DNA of 64,000 bases from Desulfotalea sp. (GTDB lineage Bacteria; Desulfobacterota; Desulfobulbia; Desulfobulbales; Desulfocapsaceae), in the NCBI GenBank assembly GCA_002733995.1, contig NVXR01000003.1, forward strand, positions 186,001 to 250,000, given 5' to 3'. The position numbers and the translations under genes are program-made. This document shows, piece by piece, positions 1-10,632 of the stretch; positions within the stretch are counted from its first letter, which is position 1; each line of letters starts with the position of its first letter. A model generated the notes under the pieces. The model saw only the letters and a program-made list of their open reading frames with translations. It had not been told where the DNA came from and searched no databases.

Positions 1-8
1 CATTAGGC

Positions 9-272
9 ATGGGGAATGATACTTCGAAGAAAAAGAACAAAACAATACGACGAAAACGCAACCGTCTTATAGCCAGAACACTGCTACTTGCCGGTCAAAT
101 CCTCTGGCTGGACCACAGGTGGCTGGAAGCAAGGGATGTTTTTAAAAGGCTCGAACTACAATCAGGTCATGAGACACTAGGGAAAAACCTCGCGCGATGC
201 ATGCAAAGTTTACTCCTTGAAAAGAAAACTCCAATTAAACAGCCAGGGCTCTACTCCCCACCTCTAACCTAG
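9..272 (+). CDS. Hypothetical small basic protein
   Basis: Open frame at window edge; Lys/Arg-rich N-terminus; no recognised family. Confidence 0.4.
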   Translation: MGNDTSKKKNKTIRRKRNRLIARTLLLAGQILWLDHRWLEARDVFKRLELQSGHETLGKNLARCMQSLLLEKKTPIKQPGLYSPPLT

Positions 273-299
273 TCCGACGTTGGAATACCAACGTACTAC

Positions 300-818
300 T
301 TACATTTTTTCGGGGATATCTACAAATTCAGGGTCGTTAGCATCGCTGAGAACCTTCCAGTCTTCACCATTATGATCAAAATCAGCGATTTTATCGATAT
401 CCATCTTCAAATATTTACCCTGCCCTGTCACCGCCACAGAACCATCAGCGAGAATAATTTCCCCTTCCCCAAGAAAATAACGGTTTTTCTCAGAAACCAC
501 CCTAGCCAACACGCGCACCTCTTCATTTAAAGGTATGGGCTTTCTAAGTTTCATTGAGAAATCGATTGTTACCCCCCAAACACTACCGGTCCCACTTATT
601 ATGATGGCTCGCCCAATAGTTTCATCAAGTATGGTGGCAGCAATCCCTCCATGCAGCCTTCCAGGGTAACCCTGGTGTTGTTCTGCTGGTTGAAATATCG
701 CCATCAGCTGACCATCTTCCAATTCGTAGAAATTGCTTTTTAAACCAAAGGCATTATCTACACCACAGACAAAACACATTTTTGAACTAGGTTGTTTTTT
801 CTCAATTTTTAGACGCAT
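300..818 (-). CDS. PaaI-family / hotdog-fold thioesterase
   Basis: HQGYPGRLHGGIAATILDETIGRA hotdog thioesterase-like motif. Confidence 0.8.
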   Translation of the reverse strand: MRLKIEKKQPSSKMCFVCGVDNAFGLKSNFYELEDGQLMAIFQPAEQHQGYPGRLHGGIAATILDETIGRAIIISGTGSVWGVTIDFSMKLRKPIPLNEEVRVLARVVSEKNRYFLGEGEIILADGSVAVTGQGKYLKMDIDKIADFDHNGEDWKVLSDANDPEFVDIPEKM

Positions 819-824
819 GGGAAC

Positions 825-1028
825 CTACCTTCTATTAAGATTACACTCTTGGGTCAAGTCGATTGCATTATTCAGGTTCTGAAAAAACCTGTTTGTCTCT
901 TCTGTTTCCCCACCCAATGTCAGCAACTCTTCATACATGCTGAAAAGCCTTGTTAAGACGTGGGTGGCCTCTTCTTCATCGATATCCCCGAGTGCTTCCC
1001 ATATTTCATTTGGACTTCTCATCATCAC
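825..1028 (-). CDS. Hypothetical small acidic protein
   Basis: 67-aa ORF collinear with and 6 bp upstream of the thioesterase ORF; plausible co-transcription. Confidence 0.5.
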   Translation of the reverse strand: MMMRSPNEIWEALGDIDEEEATHVLTRLFSMYEELLTLGGETEETNRFFQNLNNAIDLTQECNLNRR

Positions 1029-1056
1029 GTCCCGTGTACATTATAAATATGTTTTC

Positions 1057-1680
1057 TTACTTCTCACCACAAGCAAAAGACAGCTTAGGTGGTCCCTTAA
1101 CAAGCATTTCCGCAATGGAGAACTTCACCTTTGGGTGGAGATGTCTTTTCATATAAAGCAGGCTGTTTTCCAACAGGGCTAAACGTCCCAGAAACGGCGT
1201 TCGCTCGACTGGTACAACTCCATTCTCTGGACCCTTTTCCTCAACAATGTCCTGGCAACGAAAACAGCCGGGAAACTGGATAAATTTGCCATCGGGTCTG
1301 GTCATTTTTGCCGGCACTCCATGGGTTCTACAGACCAGCAGACGATGTTTATACAGCTGACAAAGTCCTTCGTTATTCACAGGACACATCACCTGTGGCC
1401 TCTCCCCCTGCTGCTCGGCTTTTTCGCAGGCGGTAAGATACGCCTTTGCCCGGTCTATAAGTGCATCCTGCTCATCTGTACCTAATGCGTAAACACCCTC
1501 CCAGAGATATGCCCACTCCGCGTAGGTATAGTGAAGAAAATAGGAGTCGCAACAGTTATCAGGACAACCGACACAACTAAACTGCAATTCACCTGCAACA
1601 CGCTCATACTCCAGTTGCAGTTCTGTGTATATATCCTCTAACTCACTTCTATCTTTAACAGAAAGGGTTATTTCTTTCAT
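1057..1680 (-). CDS. YkgJ-like cysteine-cluster protein (putative Zn/Fe-binding)
   Basis: Cys clusters CVGCPDNCCD, CPVNNEGLCQLY, CRTHGVPA, CFRCQ. Confidence 0.65.
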   Translation of the reverse strand: MKEITLSVKDRSELEDIYTELQLEYERVAGELQFSCVGCPDNCCDSYFLHYTYAEWAYLWEGVYALGTDEQDALIDRAKAYLTACEKAEQQGERPQVMCPVNNEGLCQLYKHRLLVCRTHGVPAKMTRPDGKFIQFPGCFRCQDIVEEKGPENGVVPVERTPFLGRLALLENSLLYMKRHLHPKVKFSIAEMLVKGPPKLSFACGEK

Positions 1681-2252
1681 GGTTTTCTCTCAGAAAAACA
1701 CTCAACCTGATAGGTTTCAATCGACACATCTGCTGACTGCCAAGTCTCTTTACTCAGACCTGCTTTAGCGCACAGTTGCTCTAAAAAAACCTCAGGGGTA
1801 ACCAACTGCTCCCAAACCTGGGGCAAAAAGGTTGCACTCCGCCCATCTTTTCTCAATACCACTCCATCAACACCTACCCGTAACTTGCCGACAAGATCAT
1901 CACCACCAGTGTGGCTTAGTGTTTTGGCCTGGGTCAACACAGAAACTTCTATAGTTACACTGTCCAGTTCTTTGGCTGTAAGTGGGGGGAAGCGGTGGTC
2001 GTGTATAGCTGCATTAACGGCATTGTCCCGCACGCTCTCCCACAGCGGCAGGACGGGATCGAGGTTACCAATACAACCCCGCAAACTCCCAGCCTTGGTT
2101 AAGGTCACAAAAACAGCTCTTTTTCGTAAAAAATCAGGTTTAACCAGAGGTGCAGGTGGCTTGCCGCCGGACAACCTATACGTAAGGGTCGATCGTGCAA
2201 ATTGCAGAAGTACCCTGCCCTGTTCTTCTGTGAACTGTATTTCCATTACCAC
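1677..2252 (-). CDS. AMMECR1-domain protein (AmmeMemoRadiSam system protein A-like)
   Basis: FVTLTKAGSLRGCIGNLDPVLPLWESVRDNAVNAAIHDHRFPPL is the AMMECR1 core; ATGA-type overlap with the next gene. Confidence 0.85.
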   Translation of the reverse strand: MVMEIQFTEEQGRVLLQFARSTLTYRLSGGKPPAPLVKPDFLRKRAVFVTLTKAGSLRGCIGNLDPVLPLWESVRDNAVNAAIHDHRFPPLTAKELDSVTIEVSVLTQAKTLSHTGGDDLVGKLRVGVDGVVLRKDGRSATFLPQVWEQLVTPEVFLEQLCAKAGLSKETWQSADVSIETYQVECFSERKP

Positions 2253-3331
2253 TCAACTCCCAGCATCATACAGTTTATACCACTGCCTATACCAAGTAGA
2301 GCGCCCTTTTGGCCGGGGGTGAATATCTTTTGCTCCATTGCCATTGCCATGGTTATAGGGGCAGAAACCGAGCCGACGTTACCAAGATTTTCTAGGGTTT
2401 GAAAGTTTTTATCTGCCGACAGGCCAAGGCTTTCAAAAAGAAGTCTGGCATGGGCAGAACCAACCTGATGGCAGAAAAAGCGATCAATATCATCGCCGCT
2501 CCAACCCGCTTTTTCCGAGAAAATTTTCCAGGTTGTTTGAGCCGTCTCGACCCCCCTGTGCAAAAGTGCTTCAGAATCTGTGGCCATGAGAGTCGAGTTG
2601 CTCTGTTGCCCTCCGTGACACAGATCGCTGTGATTGGTATTAGCCTGCCACGCACCGTGCACCAGTCTTACTCCATCTTCGTTATCACTGATTCTACGCA
2701 TATAAAGCCCCATAGAACCGGAGCCTATAGTCAACGAGGCAAATGCAGGCTTAATCGTTTTGCGACTCAATGTCTGGTCTTCAACAAGGGACACGAGGGT
2801 AGACTCAAGCAGTTCTTCCGCCGTCTCACCCGAAACTATCAGGCCATTTTTAACCTGCCCCAACTCAATCATATTTGCCAACATAACCATGCCATCTAAA
2901 AATCCAAGACAGGCGTTGGATATATCAAAGATCAAAGCTGATGATGACAGCCCAAGATTATTGTGCACAAAAGACGCCGTGGCCGGCTCCATCATATCTC
3001 GCGAAACGGAGGTAAAGATGAGACAATCAATGTCCTTAGGGTCGATGTTTGCCTTTGCCAACACCCGCTTCCCAGCCATTGTTGCAGCCTGACTGGGTTT
3101 TGTACCCTTTTCCCAGAGCCTTCTTTGTTTGATGCCACTCATCAACTCAAGACGCCCCGCTGGCAGGTTTAACCGCTCATAGACGGGTGCAAGTCGGGTT
3201 TCTATCTCTTCCGAAGAAATGATGATTGGGGGTAATTCATAACCGAACGTATCAAGACAAACTTTTGAATAATGTATCATGTAACTTCTAAGAATATTGT
3301 TTTTCAAATTTACAAGTAGATCATCAATCAC
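2246..3331 (-). CDS. 3-oxoacyl-ACP synthase III (FabH/thiolase-like)
   Basis: DISNACLGFLDGM active-site Cys context, FFCHQVGSAH, ENLGNVGSVSAP; start may be the internal ATG at about 3280. Confidence 0.8.
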   Translation of the reverse strand: MIDDLLVNLKNNILRSYMIHYSKVCLDTFGYELPPIIISSEEIETRLAPVYERLNLPAGRLELMSGIKQRRLWEKGTKPSQAATMAGKRVLAKANIDPKDIDCLIFTSVSRDMMEPATASFVHNNLGLSSSALIFDISNACLGFLDGMVMLANMIELGQVKNGLIVSGETAEELLESTLVSLVEDQTLSRKTIKPAFASLTIGSGSMGLYMRRISDNEDGVRLVHGAWQANTNHSDLCHGGQQSNSTLMATDSEALLHRGVETAQTTWKIFSEKAGWSGDDIDRFFCHQVGSAHARLLFESLGLSADKNFQTLENLGNVGSVSAPITMAMAMEQKIFTPGQKGALLGIGSGINCMMLGVEW

Positions 3332-3601
3332 TCCTCACATCTTACGCTACTACTTTGAGGAATACTGATAACCGCTGAGGTGGGATAAAATTGAATCACT
3401 ACTAGAGATACAACCCCAATCCCAAGTACATAAATCAGGAACCGGAGTATACTCTATTTTCTAGACGAAAGACAGATTGGATCAAAAGCTGATTTCACAA
3501 AGCAGGAAAATCAACTATTTGTGTTACACCTTGGTATAAGCGCAACACTCCAGTAGTGATAAATACCACCGTATAACCTGTTCATCAGTGGTGCTGATTA
3601 G

Positions 3602-5278
3602 TTACAGATGAACCATCAATTTTTCTCTGGTAGCGGGACGTATAATAGCACCATCGAATTCGTTTTCTATCCCAAGAACCCGCTCTCCTGCTTCCCCAAG
3701 ACTCAAAATCTTTGCCCGTTGCCCCGTATACAATTCAAGCTGTCGAATTGTTTTAACCGCCTCCAACCCCTGAATCTGAGAACTGCTCGTGTCTAAAATA
3801 ATAAGATCAAAATGGGTGAGCGTCGCCTCGTACATGGCGGATCTTTTTGTCTCCGCAATGGTCACCTGCCACCCGGACTCAACTAAACCTTTCACAAAGA
3901 TATTCTGACTCTCTATATCGCTATCCACCACCAACGCTCTACTGGTAAGATGATCTTTAAGAACCGTCAGAAGTTCTTTTCGAGCCACCGGTTTCGCTAG
4001 ATAATCATCCATTCCGGCCTGCAGACATTTCCCACGATCTCCCGCCATTGCATGGGCGGTAAGGGCCACTATTGGTATATGTCCACCATGTTTTTTTTCA
4101 TAGGATCGAATACGCCTTGTCGCCTCAAGCCCATCGACACCATCCATCTGAATATCCATAAGTATAAGCGCGTGTTTACCACCGCACCCTTCCTCAACCG
4201 CCTCTTCACCACTGGCCACCGAAAAAACCTCTACACCGAGTTGAAGCAGAACCGTTTCAATGAGAACCCGGTTGATATATTCGTCCTCGGCAAGGAGCAC
4301 CTTGACGCCACGAAGAGCATAGGTTGCCTCTTCTTTTATATTTGCAACTGTTTCTGCCGCTTTTTCTTCAAGAGCGGCGAAGTCCGCCACCTCCGTATAT
4401 GGAAGTACAAACCAGAACCGGGTTCCGCTCGTATCACTTTCCACACCAATTTCACCACCCATTAACTTCACCAGCTGGGAGGTTACGGTAAGTCCCAGTC
4501 CGGTTGTTCCTATCGATAAAGGAATGGGAATATGTGGCTTCAGCTCCTGCTTGAAGTAGTAATTAATCTGTTCTACTTTTTCCTCAATAATACCACAGCC
4601 GGTGTCCTGCACGCTAAATTTGAGTTTCAGGTTGTTGTCAGAATCATAACCGTCATTCTCTATGGTGATTGCGATATTACCTTTCTCAGTGAACTTGATA
4701 CCATTGTTGACTATATTTGTGACAATCTGAAGGAGTCTCCCCCCGTCACCGTGGACATGGGTGGGAACGTCTGGTGCCACCGTGCAACTAAGTTCCAAGC
4801 CTTTATCCAAGGCCGCCTGACGCATAACATACAGATCATGATCCAGGCTCTGCTTCAGATCAAAATCCTCGGCTTCAAATTCTATTTCACCCGTCTCAAT
4901 CCTTGAGAAATCCAGTATTTCATTAATAACAACAAGAAGTCTATCGACGGAAGAACCAACCATCTCAAGATACCGCCGCTGCGCTGAAGACAGTTCTGTT
5001 TGAAGAACCAGGTCAGTCATACCAACGATACCACTCATGGATGACCTTATCTCATGGCTTACATTCTCCAAGAATACAGACTTAACCCGACTGGAGAGTT
5101 CCGCTCTCACCAACCCCGCTTCGCATTTCTGGCGATCAATTTCACAAAGATGAGCACTTCTAGTACCAACTATCGCCTGCAATGCTCTCTTTTTAAGCAG
5201 CTTATTGGTACGTTTTTCCTCAACAAGTTCTGCTTCTAATTTTTTCAGCCGTTTTTCTAACTTTTCAATATCAGCCAC
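3602..5278 (-). CDS. Hybrid sensor histidine kinase / response regulator (HisKA-HATPase-REC plus C-terminal REC-like domain)
   Basis: FLENVSHEIRSSMSGIVGMTDLVL (H box), QDTGCGI, LLAEDEYINR..LMDIQMDG..ALTAHA REC; second region LIILDTSSSQIQG. Confidence 0.9.
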   Translation of the reverse strand: MADIEKLEKRLKKLEAELVEEKRTNKLLKKRALQAIVGTRSAHLCEIDRQKCEAGLVRAELSSRVKSVFLENVSHEIRSSMSGIVGMTDLVLQTELSSAQRRYLEMVGSSVDRLLVVINEILDFSRIETGEIEFEAEDFDLKQSLDHDLYVMRQAALDKGLELSCTVAPDVPTHVHGDGGRLLQIVTNIVNNGIKFTEKGNIAITIENDGYDSDNNLKLKFSVQDTGCGIIEEKVEQINYYFKQELKPHIPIPLSIGTTGLGLTVTSQLVKLMGGEIGVESDTSGTRFWFVLPYTEVADFAALEEKAAETVANIKEEATYALRGVKVLLAEDEYINRVLIETVLLQLGVEVFSVASGEEAVEEGCGGKHALILMDIQMDGVDGLEATRRIRSYEKKHGGHIPIVALTAHAMAGDRGKCLQAGMDDYLAKPVARKELLTVLKDHLTSRALVVDSDIESQNIFVKGLVESGWQVTIAETKRSAMYEATLTHFDLIILDTSSSQIQGLEAVKTIRQLELYTGQRAKILSLGEAGERVLGIENEFDGAIIRPATREKLMVHL

Positions 5279-5459
5279 AAAACCCTCCTGTTCCCGTTGT
5301 ATACCAAAACAACCTGCATTTCAGTTAGGGACGATTGTCTTTTAGAGTGCTGCCACCTTCCAATAGTGATATTGGATTTTTTTTGCCATCATATATAACG
5401 AATAATATCATGAGAGTTACATGAATGAAACCTCATTTGAAAATGAGGTCCCCCACCCT

Positions 5460-7601
5460 CTACCAAATACTCTCCTTATGCCTGATCTCCCAACACTTGT
5501 GGATCTTTTTATTTCTAGAAAAATCGAAGGGTATTGTTTGAGCAGTTATTTCTTTTACATCGTATTTCTTTTCTACCTCTTCATCGAGCTTAAACTTCCT
5601 GAAATTTGTTGAAAAGAGGAGCATTCCTTGCGAGTCCAAACGAGCCACCGCAAGAGTTATCAAGCACAAATGATCCCTCTGAACATCGAAGACCCGCCTG
5701 TCTTTTTTGGTATTTGAAAAAGTTGGTGGATCCATAAAAATCAGGTCAAACTTTGCGTGCGAGGCCCGCAACCATTCAATACAATCCCCTTGGGCTACCT
5801 TATGTTTGACTTCAGAAAAGCCGTTTACCGCAAGGTTGAGTCGCGCCCAATCCAGATAGGTAGAAGAAAGATCGACGGTTGTCGTACTTGCTGCACCACC
5901 CATAGCCGCCTGCACCGTTGCTGTTCCTGTGTAGGCAAAAAGGTTGAGGAAACGTTTACCTTTGGCTTCGTTGTAAATCTGCTGCCGCACCGGTCTGTGA
6001 TCCAAGAAAAGCCCGGTATCCAGATAATCAGTAAAGTTCACCAACAGTGAGCATTCACCCTCTCGTACTTCGTACATCTTTTTCTTGCTGTCTTTCTTTT
6101 CGTACTGTCGGGCCCCTTTTTGCCGCTCTCTTCTTTTTACAAAAATCCGATTTGAACGAACTCCCAACACCTCGCGAATTACCTCTAGACCATGACGCAA
6201 ACGACTGGCAGAAAGCTCTGCATCAACCGTCTTTGGTGGAGCGTACTCCTGTACATGTATCCATTTTGAATAGAGATCGATACTAAAGTTATACTCGGGT
6301 AAATCGCTGTGGTATATCCGGTAACAATCAACCTGCTCACGCTGCGCCCACTTCTGCATCTTTTTCATGTTTTTGAGCAAGCGGTTGGCAAAGGCCCCTT
6401 TCTCCTCTATCAATGGCACCTCGGGAAGACGCCAGATAAATTCAGGTTCCGCATCAGCGACCACTCTTCCTGTTAATAATCTACAGGGAATCGAGCCATT
6501 ATGGATTTTATACTTATGTTCCCAAGAAAAGGTAAAGTTGTCGGTTAACTCTGGATTGGAGATAAAGGCACCAAGCCGCCAGCCAACGAACCGTTCTTTA
6601 GCGATCCGTCCGTAGGACCGATACAAACGCGCCACATACTCAGTTTCAGAAAGACGTTCACCGTACGGTAAATTGGCAAGAAGCATTCCACTATTACTCG
6701 GTGGGGAAAGGGTGGCTAAATCAGCCTGACGCACCTTGATAAAATCCTCCAACCCCGCCTGGATTATGTTCTTTTTAGCGGCACTTACTGCCACATGATC
6801 AGAATCATAACCTATGATAACAGGCCATTTTTTAAGAAGTCCCGCATCCTCTCTTGCCATCGCCTCCTCAACCAAACTCCCCCACAGGCTTTGATCGTGA
6901 CCTGCCCACTCATAAAAACCAAAATAATTTCGGCTCAGGCCCGGGGCAGAATCGCCAAACATCATAGCAGCCTCAATGAGCAAGGTTCCACTTCCACACA
7001 TGGGATCAACAAGATCTCCAGCCTCTTTTGGCCAACCGGAAAGTGCTACAATTGCCGCACCGAGCGTTTCTTTAAGGGGTGCAATGGTTCCTTTAGCACG
7101 GTAACCACGCCTGTGCAGGCTTTCACCGGACATATCTACAAAAAGAGTCGCATCTCCATCTTCAAGGTGGAGATGGAATTGCACTCCGGGTTTGTCCCCT
7201 TTTACAGAGGGTCTCTCCCCTGTGCTATCCCTAAAGGAATCAACCAAGGCATCTTTTACCTTGAGGGCCGCATATCTGTTGTGGGTTATTTTTGATAACC
7301 CACTAATGGTGCAACTTATCGCAAAGGAGGTTTTAACACCCATATGTTCCTGCCAGTTAACTTCCTTTGCTTTTTCATAAAGTAGCTCTTCATTATCTGC
7401 TGAAAATTTGGTAATTCTCAACAAAATACGCGACGCAAATCTTGACCATAGACAACACCTGTATGCCGTTTCAAGGTCACTTTCCCAGGTAACAACTCCT
7501 TTTTCCACCTCAATGTTTTTTCCGCCAAACTGCTCAACTTCATCTTTGACCAGCGACTCAACTCCGGTGGTACACGTTGCTACTACATTGTACATTTTCA
7601 T
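5460..7601 (-). CDS. rlmL: Bifunctional 23S rRNA (guanine-N2/-N7)-methyltransferase RlmKL
   Basis: THUMP-like N-terminus, DPMCGSGTLLIEAA, LLANLPYGERL, C-terminal LNLFAYTGTATVQAAMGGA and DPPTFSN; about 710 aa fused architecture. Confidence 0.93.
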   Translation of the reverse strand: MKMYNVVATCTTGVESLVKDEVEQFGGKNIEVEKGVVTWESDLETAYRCCLWSRFASRILLRITKFSADNEELLYEKAKEVNWQEHMGVKTSFAISCTISGLSKITHNRYAALKVKDALVDSFRDSTGERPSVKGDKPGVQFHLHLEDGDATLFVDMSGESLHRRGYRAKGTIAPLKETLGAAIVALSGWPKEAGDLVDPMCGSGTLLIEAAMMFGDSAPGLSRNYFGFYEWAGHDQSLWGSLVEEAMAREDAGLLKKWPVIIGYDSDHVAVSAAKKNIIQAGLEDFIKVRQADLATLSPPSNSGMLLANLPYGERLSETEYVARLYRSYGRIAKERFVGWRLGAFISNPELTDNFTFSWEHKYKIHNGSIPCRLLTGRVVADAEPEFIWRLPEVPLIEEKGAFANRLLKNMKKMQKWAQREQVDCYRIYHSDLPEYNFSIDLYSKWIHVQEYAPPKTVDAELSASRLRHGLEVIREVLGVRSNRIFVKRRERQKGARQYEKKDSKKKMYEVREGECSLLVNFTDYLDTGLFLDHRPVRQQIYNEAKGKRFLNLFAYTGTATVQAAMGGAASTTTVDLSSTYLDWARLNLAVNGFSEVKHKVAQGDCIEWLRASHAKFDLIFMDPPTFSNTKKDRRVFDVQRDHLCLITLAVARLDSQGMLLFSTNFRKFKLDEEVEKKYDVKEITAQTIPFDFSRNKKIHKCWEIRHKESIW

Positions 7602-7844
7602 ATATTACGCCTTACAACTTATCCTGGTTAGTAAAATAACTTTAGAGATTATATCGTCTTCCCCCCAACACAGGTCAAACCGTGATGCGGCATACAATTG
7701 TTTTCTTACTCTTTTCTCTACAGTTTATTCTTGACCTCTACAACAATACGGCTAAATTAGATATTGATTTTGGACGATTTTTCTCAATTTCTAAAAAACT
7801 ACCTCAACAATACTATAATTCGTTTTTTTACAACAGGAGCTCCT

Positions 7845-8489
7845 ATGAAAAGAAATTTACTAACGACGCTTATTCTCGCCTGTACTATCAGCTCATTTCT
7901 TCTCGTCTCTGGTTGCGGCAAGAAAAATGTTGTTGCCCCTAGCATTAATATGAATACCAATGGTTCCACAATGTCCGATGGTAATGATATCAACTATCCC
8001 TCAGCGGATAATAGCGTTTTTTCCGAGGACAACCTGCCCGCAGAAGGTACCCTAGACGACTCAACAACTGACTGGGCTGGTCAGAATGGTGTAAAAGACC
8101 CAAGGCTTATGGCCGATCAACAGTCAGAGGAGTACAAAAGAATACACGGGAGAAGCTCTGCTAACCTCAATCCTATATATTTTAATTTTGATCAAGCCGG
8201 CGTAAGCCCTGCTATGACCGAAACGTTGATTCAAAATGCGGACTACCTCAACTCCATCCCCGGAGCACATGTTGTTCTCGAAGGCAACTCCGATGACAGA
8301 GGCACCAGCGAGTACAATTTAGCCCTTGGAGAAAGAAGAGCTATCAACACCCAGCAATACCTCATTAACCTAGGCGTCGACCCAGCCCGCATACGCACAG
8401 TATCCTTTGGTGAAGAACAACCTCTCTTCTTTGGTCAGAACGAAGATGCATACAAATACAACAGACGAGTTGATTTCGGTTTAGAATAA
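7845..8489 (+). CDS. pal: Peptidoglycan-associated lipoprotein Pal (OmpA-family)
   Basis: Lipobox LLVSGCGKK; IYFNFDQAGV..LEGNSDDRGTSEYNLALGERRA..TVSFGEEQP; start refined to ATG 7845 after an AGGAGCT RBS. Confidence 0.93.
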   Translation: MKRNLLTTLILACTISSFLLVSGCGKKNVVAPSINMNTNGSTMSDGNDINYPSADNSVFSEDNLPAEGTLDDSTTDWAGQNGVKDPRLMADQQSEEYKRIHGRSSANLNPIYFNFDQAGVSPAMTETLIQNADYLNSIPGAHVVLEGNSDDRGTSEYNLALGERRAINTQQYLINLGVDPARIRTVSFGEEQPLFFGQNEDAYKYNRRVDFGLE

Positions 8490-8631
8490 TAGTGATTCTT
8501 TTGCTGCCCCTATAACTGTCCATCAGTATTTCTAGCACTTACAAATGAGAGACATGAAGTATACCCCGAACTATTGACTTCATCCCCACCGGACGAAGTT
8601 GGGGTACTGCTGAATTATTACCACCAACAAA

Positions 8632-8671
8632 AAAATGGGCCCGTAACGATCACTCGTTTCGGGCCCATTTT
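8632..8671. terminator. Bidirectional rho-independent terminator
   Basis: AAAATGGGCCCG-N-CGGGCCCATTTT perfect inverted repeat between convergent pal and cmk. Confidence 0.9.
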
Positions 8672-8692
8672 ACCACCGATACATACTGTCTC

Positions 8693-9388
8693 TTACAATC
8701 CCTTATTTACCTTCTGCAAAATCAAAGACACAACCTTTTCAATATTAATATCAGTCGTATCGATTAAGCTTGCATCTTCAGCCTGAGCGAGGGGCGCTAT
8801 ATCCCTCTCTCTATCGTTTTTATCCCTGAGTAAGGTCATAGCAAGAATCTCTTCTACATCCGCATCCATCCCCTTCGCCTTCAGCTGGCTATAACGCCTT
8901 CTAGCCCTTTCTTCAGGTTCGGCATCAAGAAAGAATTTAAAAGCCGCTGCCGGAAATACGACGGTTCCAGTATCTCTTCCCTCAGCGACAACTCCCCCCC
9001 GTTCACCATAGCTTCTCTGCATTGAGGTTAAATAATCCCTAACAACAGCCAGGGCCGAAACATCCGATGCAACCATTGACATTGCCGGTGTACGAATTTC
9101 AAGACTTACGTCTCTATTATTTATAAGTACACCAACATCAGCGGACACACCGGAGGCTGGCAACAGTTGAAGGTCCAGAGTCTGCAGTAGTTTGCCTATT
9201 GCTTGCTGATCTTGTAGATCAACGGCGTTGTCTTGTAAAAAAAGCCCAACCCCACGATACATTGCTCCGGTATCAAGATAAGTAAATCCGGTGGCCGCCG
9301 CCACCATCCGGCTCACAGTCGATTTACCAACTCCCGCTGGACCATCAATTGTAATTATGTTCTGTTTTTCAAGCATACGCGAGCTCAC
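8693..9388 (-). CDS. cmk: (d)CMP kinase
   Basis: ITIDGPAGVGKSTVSR P-loop, YLDTGAMYRGV, VAEGRDTGTVVFP. Confidence 0.95.
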   Translation of the reverse strand: MSSRMLEKQNIITIDGPAGVGKSTVSRMVAAATGFTYLDTGAMYRGVGLFLQDNAVDLQDQQAIGKLLQTLDLQLLPASGVSADVGVLINNRDVSLEIRTPAMSMVASDVSALAVVRDYLTSMQRSYGERGGVVAEGRDTGTVVFPAAAFKFFLDAEPEERARRRYSQLKAKGMDADVEEILAMTLLRDKNDRERDIAPLAQAEDASLIDTTDINIEKVVSLILQKVNKGL

Positions 9389-10496
9389 TCAGACATTTTT
9401 TTAAAGATTTAAGAAAACGATCATTTTCTTCATTGGTACCAACAGTTATTCTGATAAAATTTGCAAAACCATAGGCACTCATAGAACGTACAATGACACC
9501 TTCATAAAGCATTGCCTTGTATAGTTTATCCGCATTACCCTGCACATCTATGAGAAAGAAATTAGTCTCTGTTGGATAACATTTACACCCCAGCTCACTG
9601 GCTCCTGCACTCAGATACGCTATCCCATCTTTTGTGCGTTGTAAGGTGAGGTTATAATACTCTTCATCTTCAAGAGCCGCGAGTGCCCCAGCCTGGCCCA
9701 TCTGGTTAATATTAAAGGGCTGACGAACTTTATGCAAACATATGGCTATCTCTGCCGGCATTAAACCAAACCCCACCCGCAGACCCGGAAGTCCATAGAC
9801 TTTAGAGAAAGTACGCAGAAATACTACCCCCGGACGACCACTATTATTTCGTATGCAATCTAAAGGATCTAAGTGTAACTCCGCTTTCATAAAATCTACA
9901 TAGGCTTCATCAAGCACAACAATAACATGCTCCGGAACCCTGGCCAAAAAATCTTGTAGCTCTTTTAGTCCCAGTGCTGTTCCTGTTGGGTTGTTGGGAT
10001 TATCTATGAAAATAAGTTTTGTTTTACTGGTTATCTTGGCTTCTATTGCACCAAGATCATGGTGCATACCCGCGAGGGGGATTACGTGATTAACGCCTCC
10101 ACGTACCTGAACAAATTTCTGATACATAAGAAAAGAAGGATGACTTGAAATAACTTCATCCCCTTCAGTTACAAAAGCCTTAACCAGAAATTCAATTATT
10201 TCATTAGAACCATTACCGATAACAATCTCAGAGCTCGTTGCGCCTGTTTTTCCAACAAGGGCTTCCACCAGATAGTAGCAGGAGCCATCCGGATAGCGGT
10301 GCAGATTCGCCAGCTCTCCCCGAAGAGCTTCCACCGCTTTAGGTGAAGGCCCCCAGGCATTTTCATTGGATGCAAGCTTTATAGAATCAGTTATCCCATA
10401 CTCTCTTTCCAATTCTTCCTGCGGTTTTCCCGGTGGATAAGGCTTTATAGCTTCTATGTTTTCAGGAATGTCTAATTTCAAACCATCACCTTGCAA
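9369..10496 (-). CDS. hisC: Histidinol-phosphate aminotransferase
   Basis: KLASNENAWGPSP, IFIDNPNNPTG, DEAYVDF, RTFSKVYGLPGLRVGFG PLP-Lys context; overlaps cmk start. Confidence 0.93.
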   Translation of the reverse strand: MQGDGLKLDIPENIEAIKPYPPGKPQEELEREYGITDSIKLASNENAWGPSPKAVEALRGELANLHRYPDGSCYYLVEALVGKTGATSSEIVIGNGSNEIIEFLVKAFVTEGDEVISSHPSFLMYQKFVQVRGGVNHVIPLAGMHHDLGAIEAKITSKTKLIFIDNPNNPTGTALGLKELQDFLARVPEHVIVVLDEAYVDFMKAELHLDPLDCIRNNSGRPGVVFLRTFSKVYGLPGLRVGFGLMPAEIAICLHKVRQPFNINQMGQAGALAALEDEEYYNLTLQRTKDGIAYLSAGASELGCKCYPTETNFFLIDVQGNADKLYKAMLYEGVIVRSMSAYGFANFIRITVGTNEENDRFLKSLKKCLSELAYA

Positions 10497-10632
10497 ATTT
10501 TTATATTACTTAAATAAGCCCAAGCTTGCCGCAAAACTGAGCACCCCGTACAATCCTTATAACTCTTCACCTGTACTATCTAGACAACCCACGATAGAGG
10601 TGGTTTGAATGCTGCTGAAGAGATTTATTTTT

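Noticed and set aside
8550-8625. Nested hairpin TACCCCGAAC...GTTGGGGTA downstream of pal as a structured ncRNA
   Set aside because: Imperfect arms and immediate proximity to the strong terminator make it insufficiently supported
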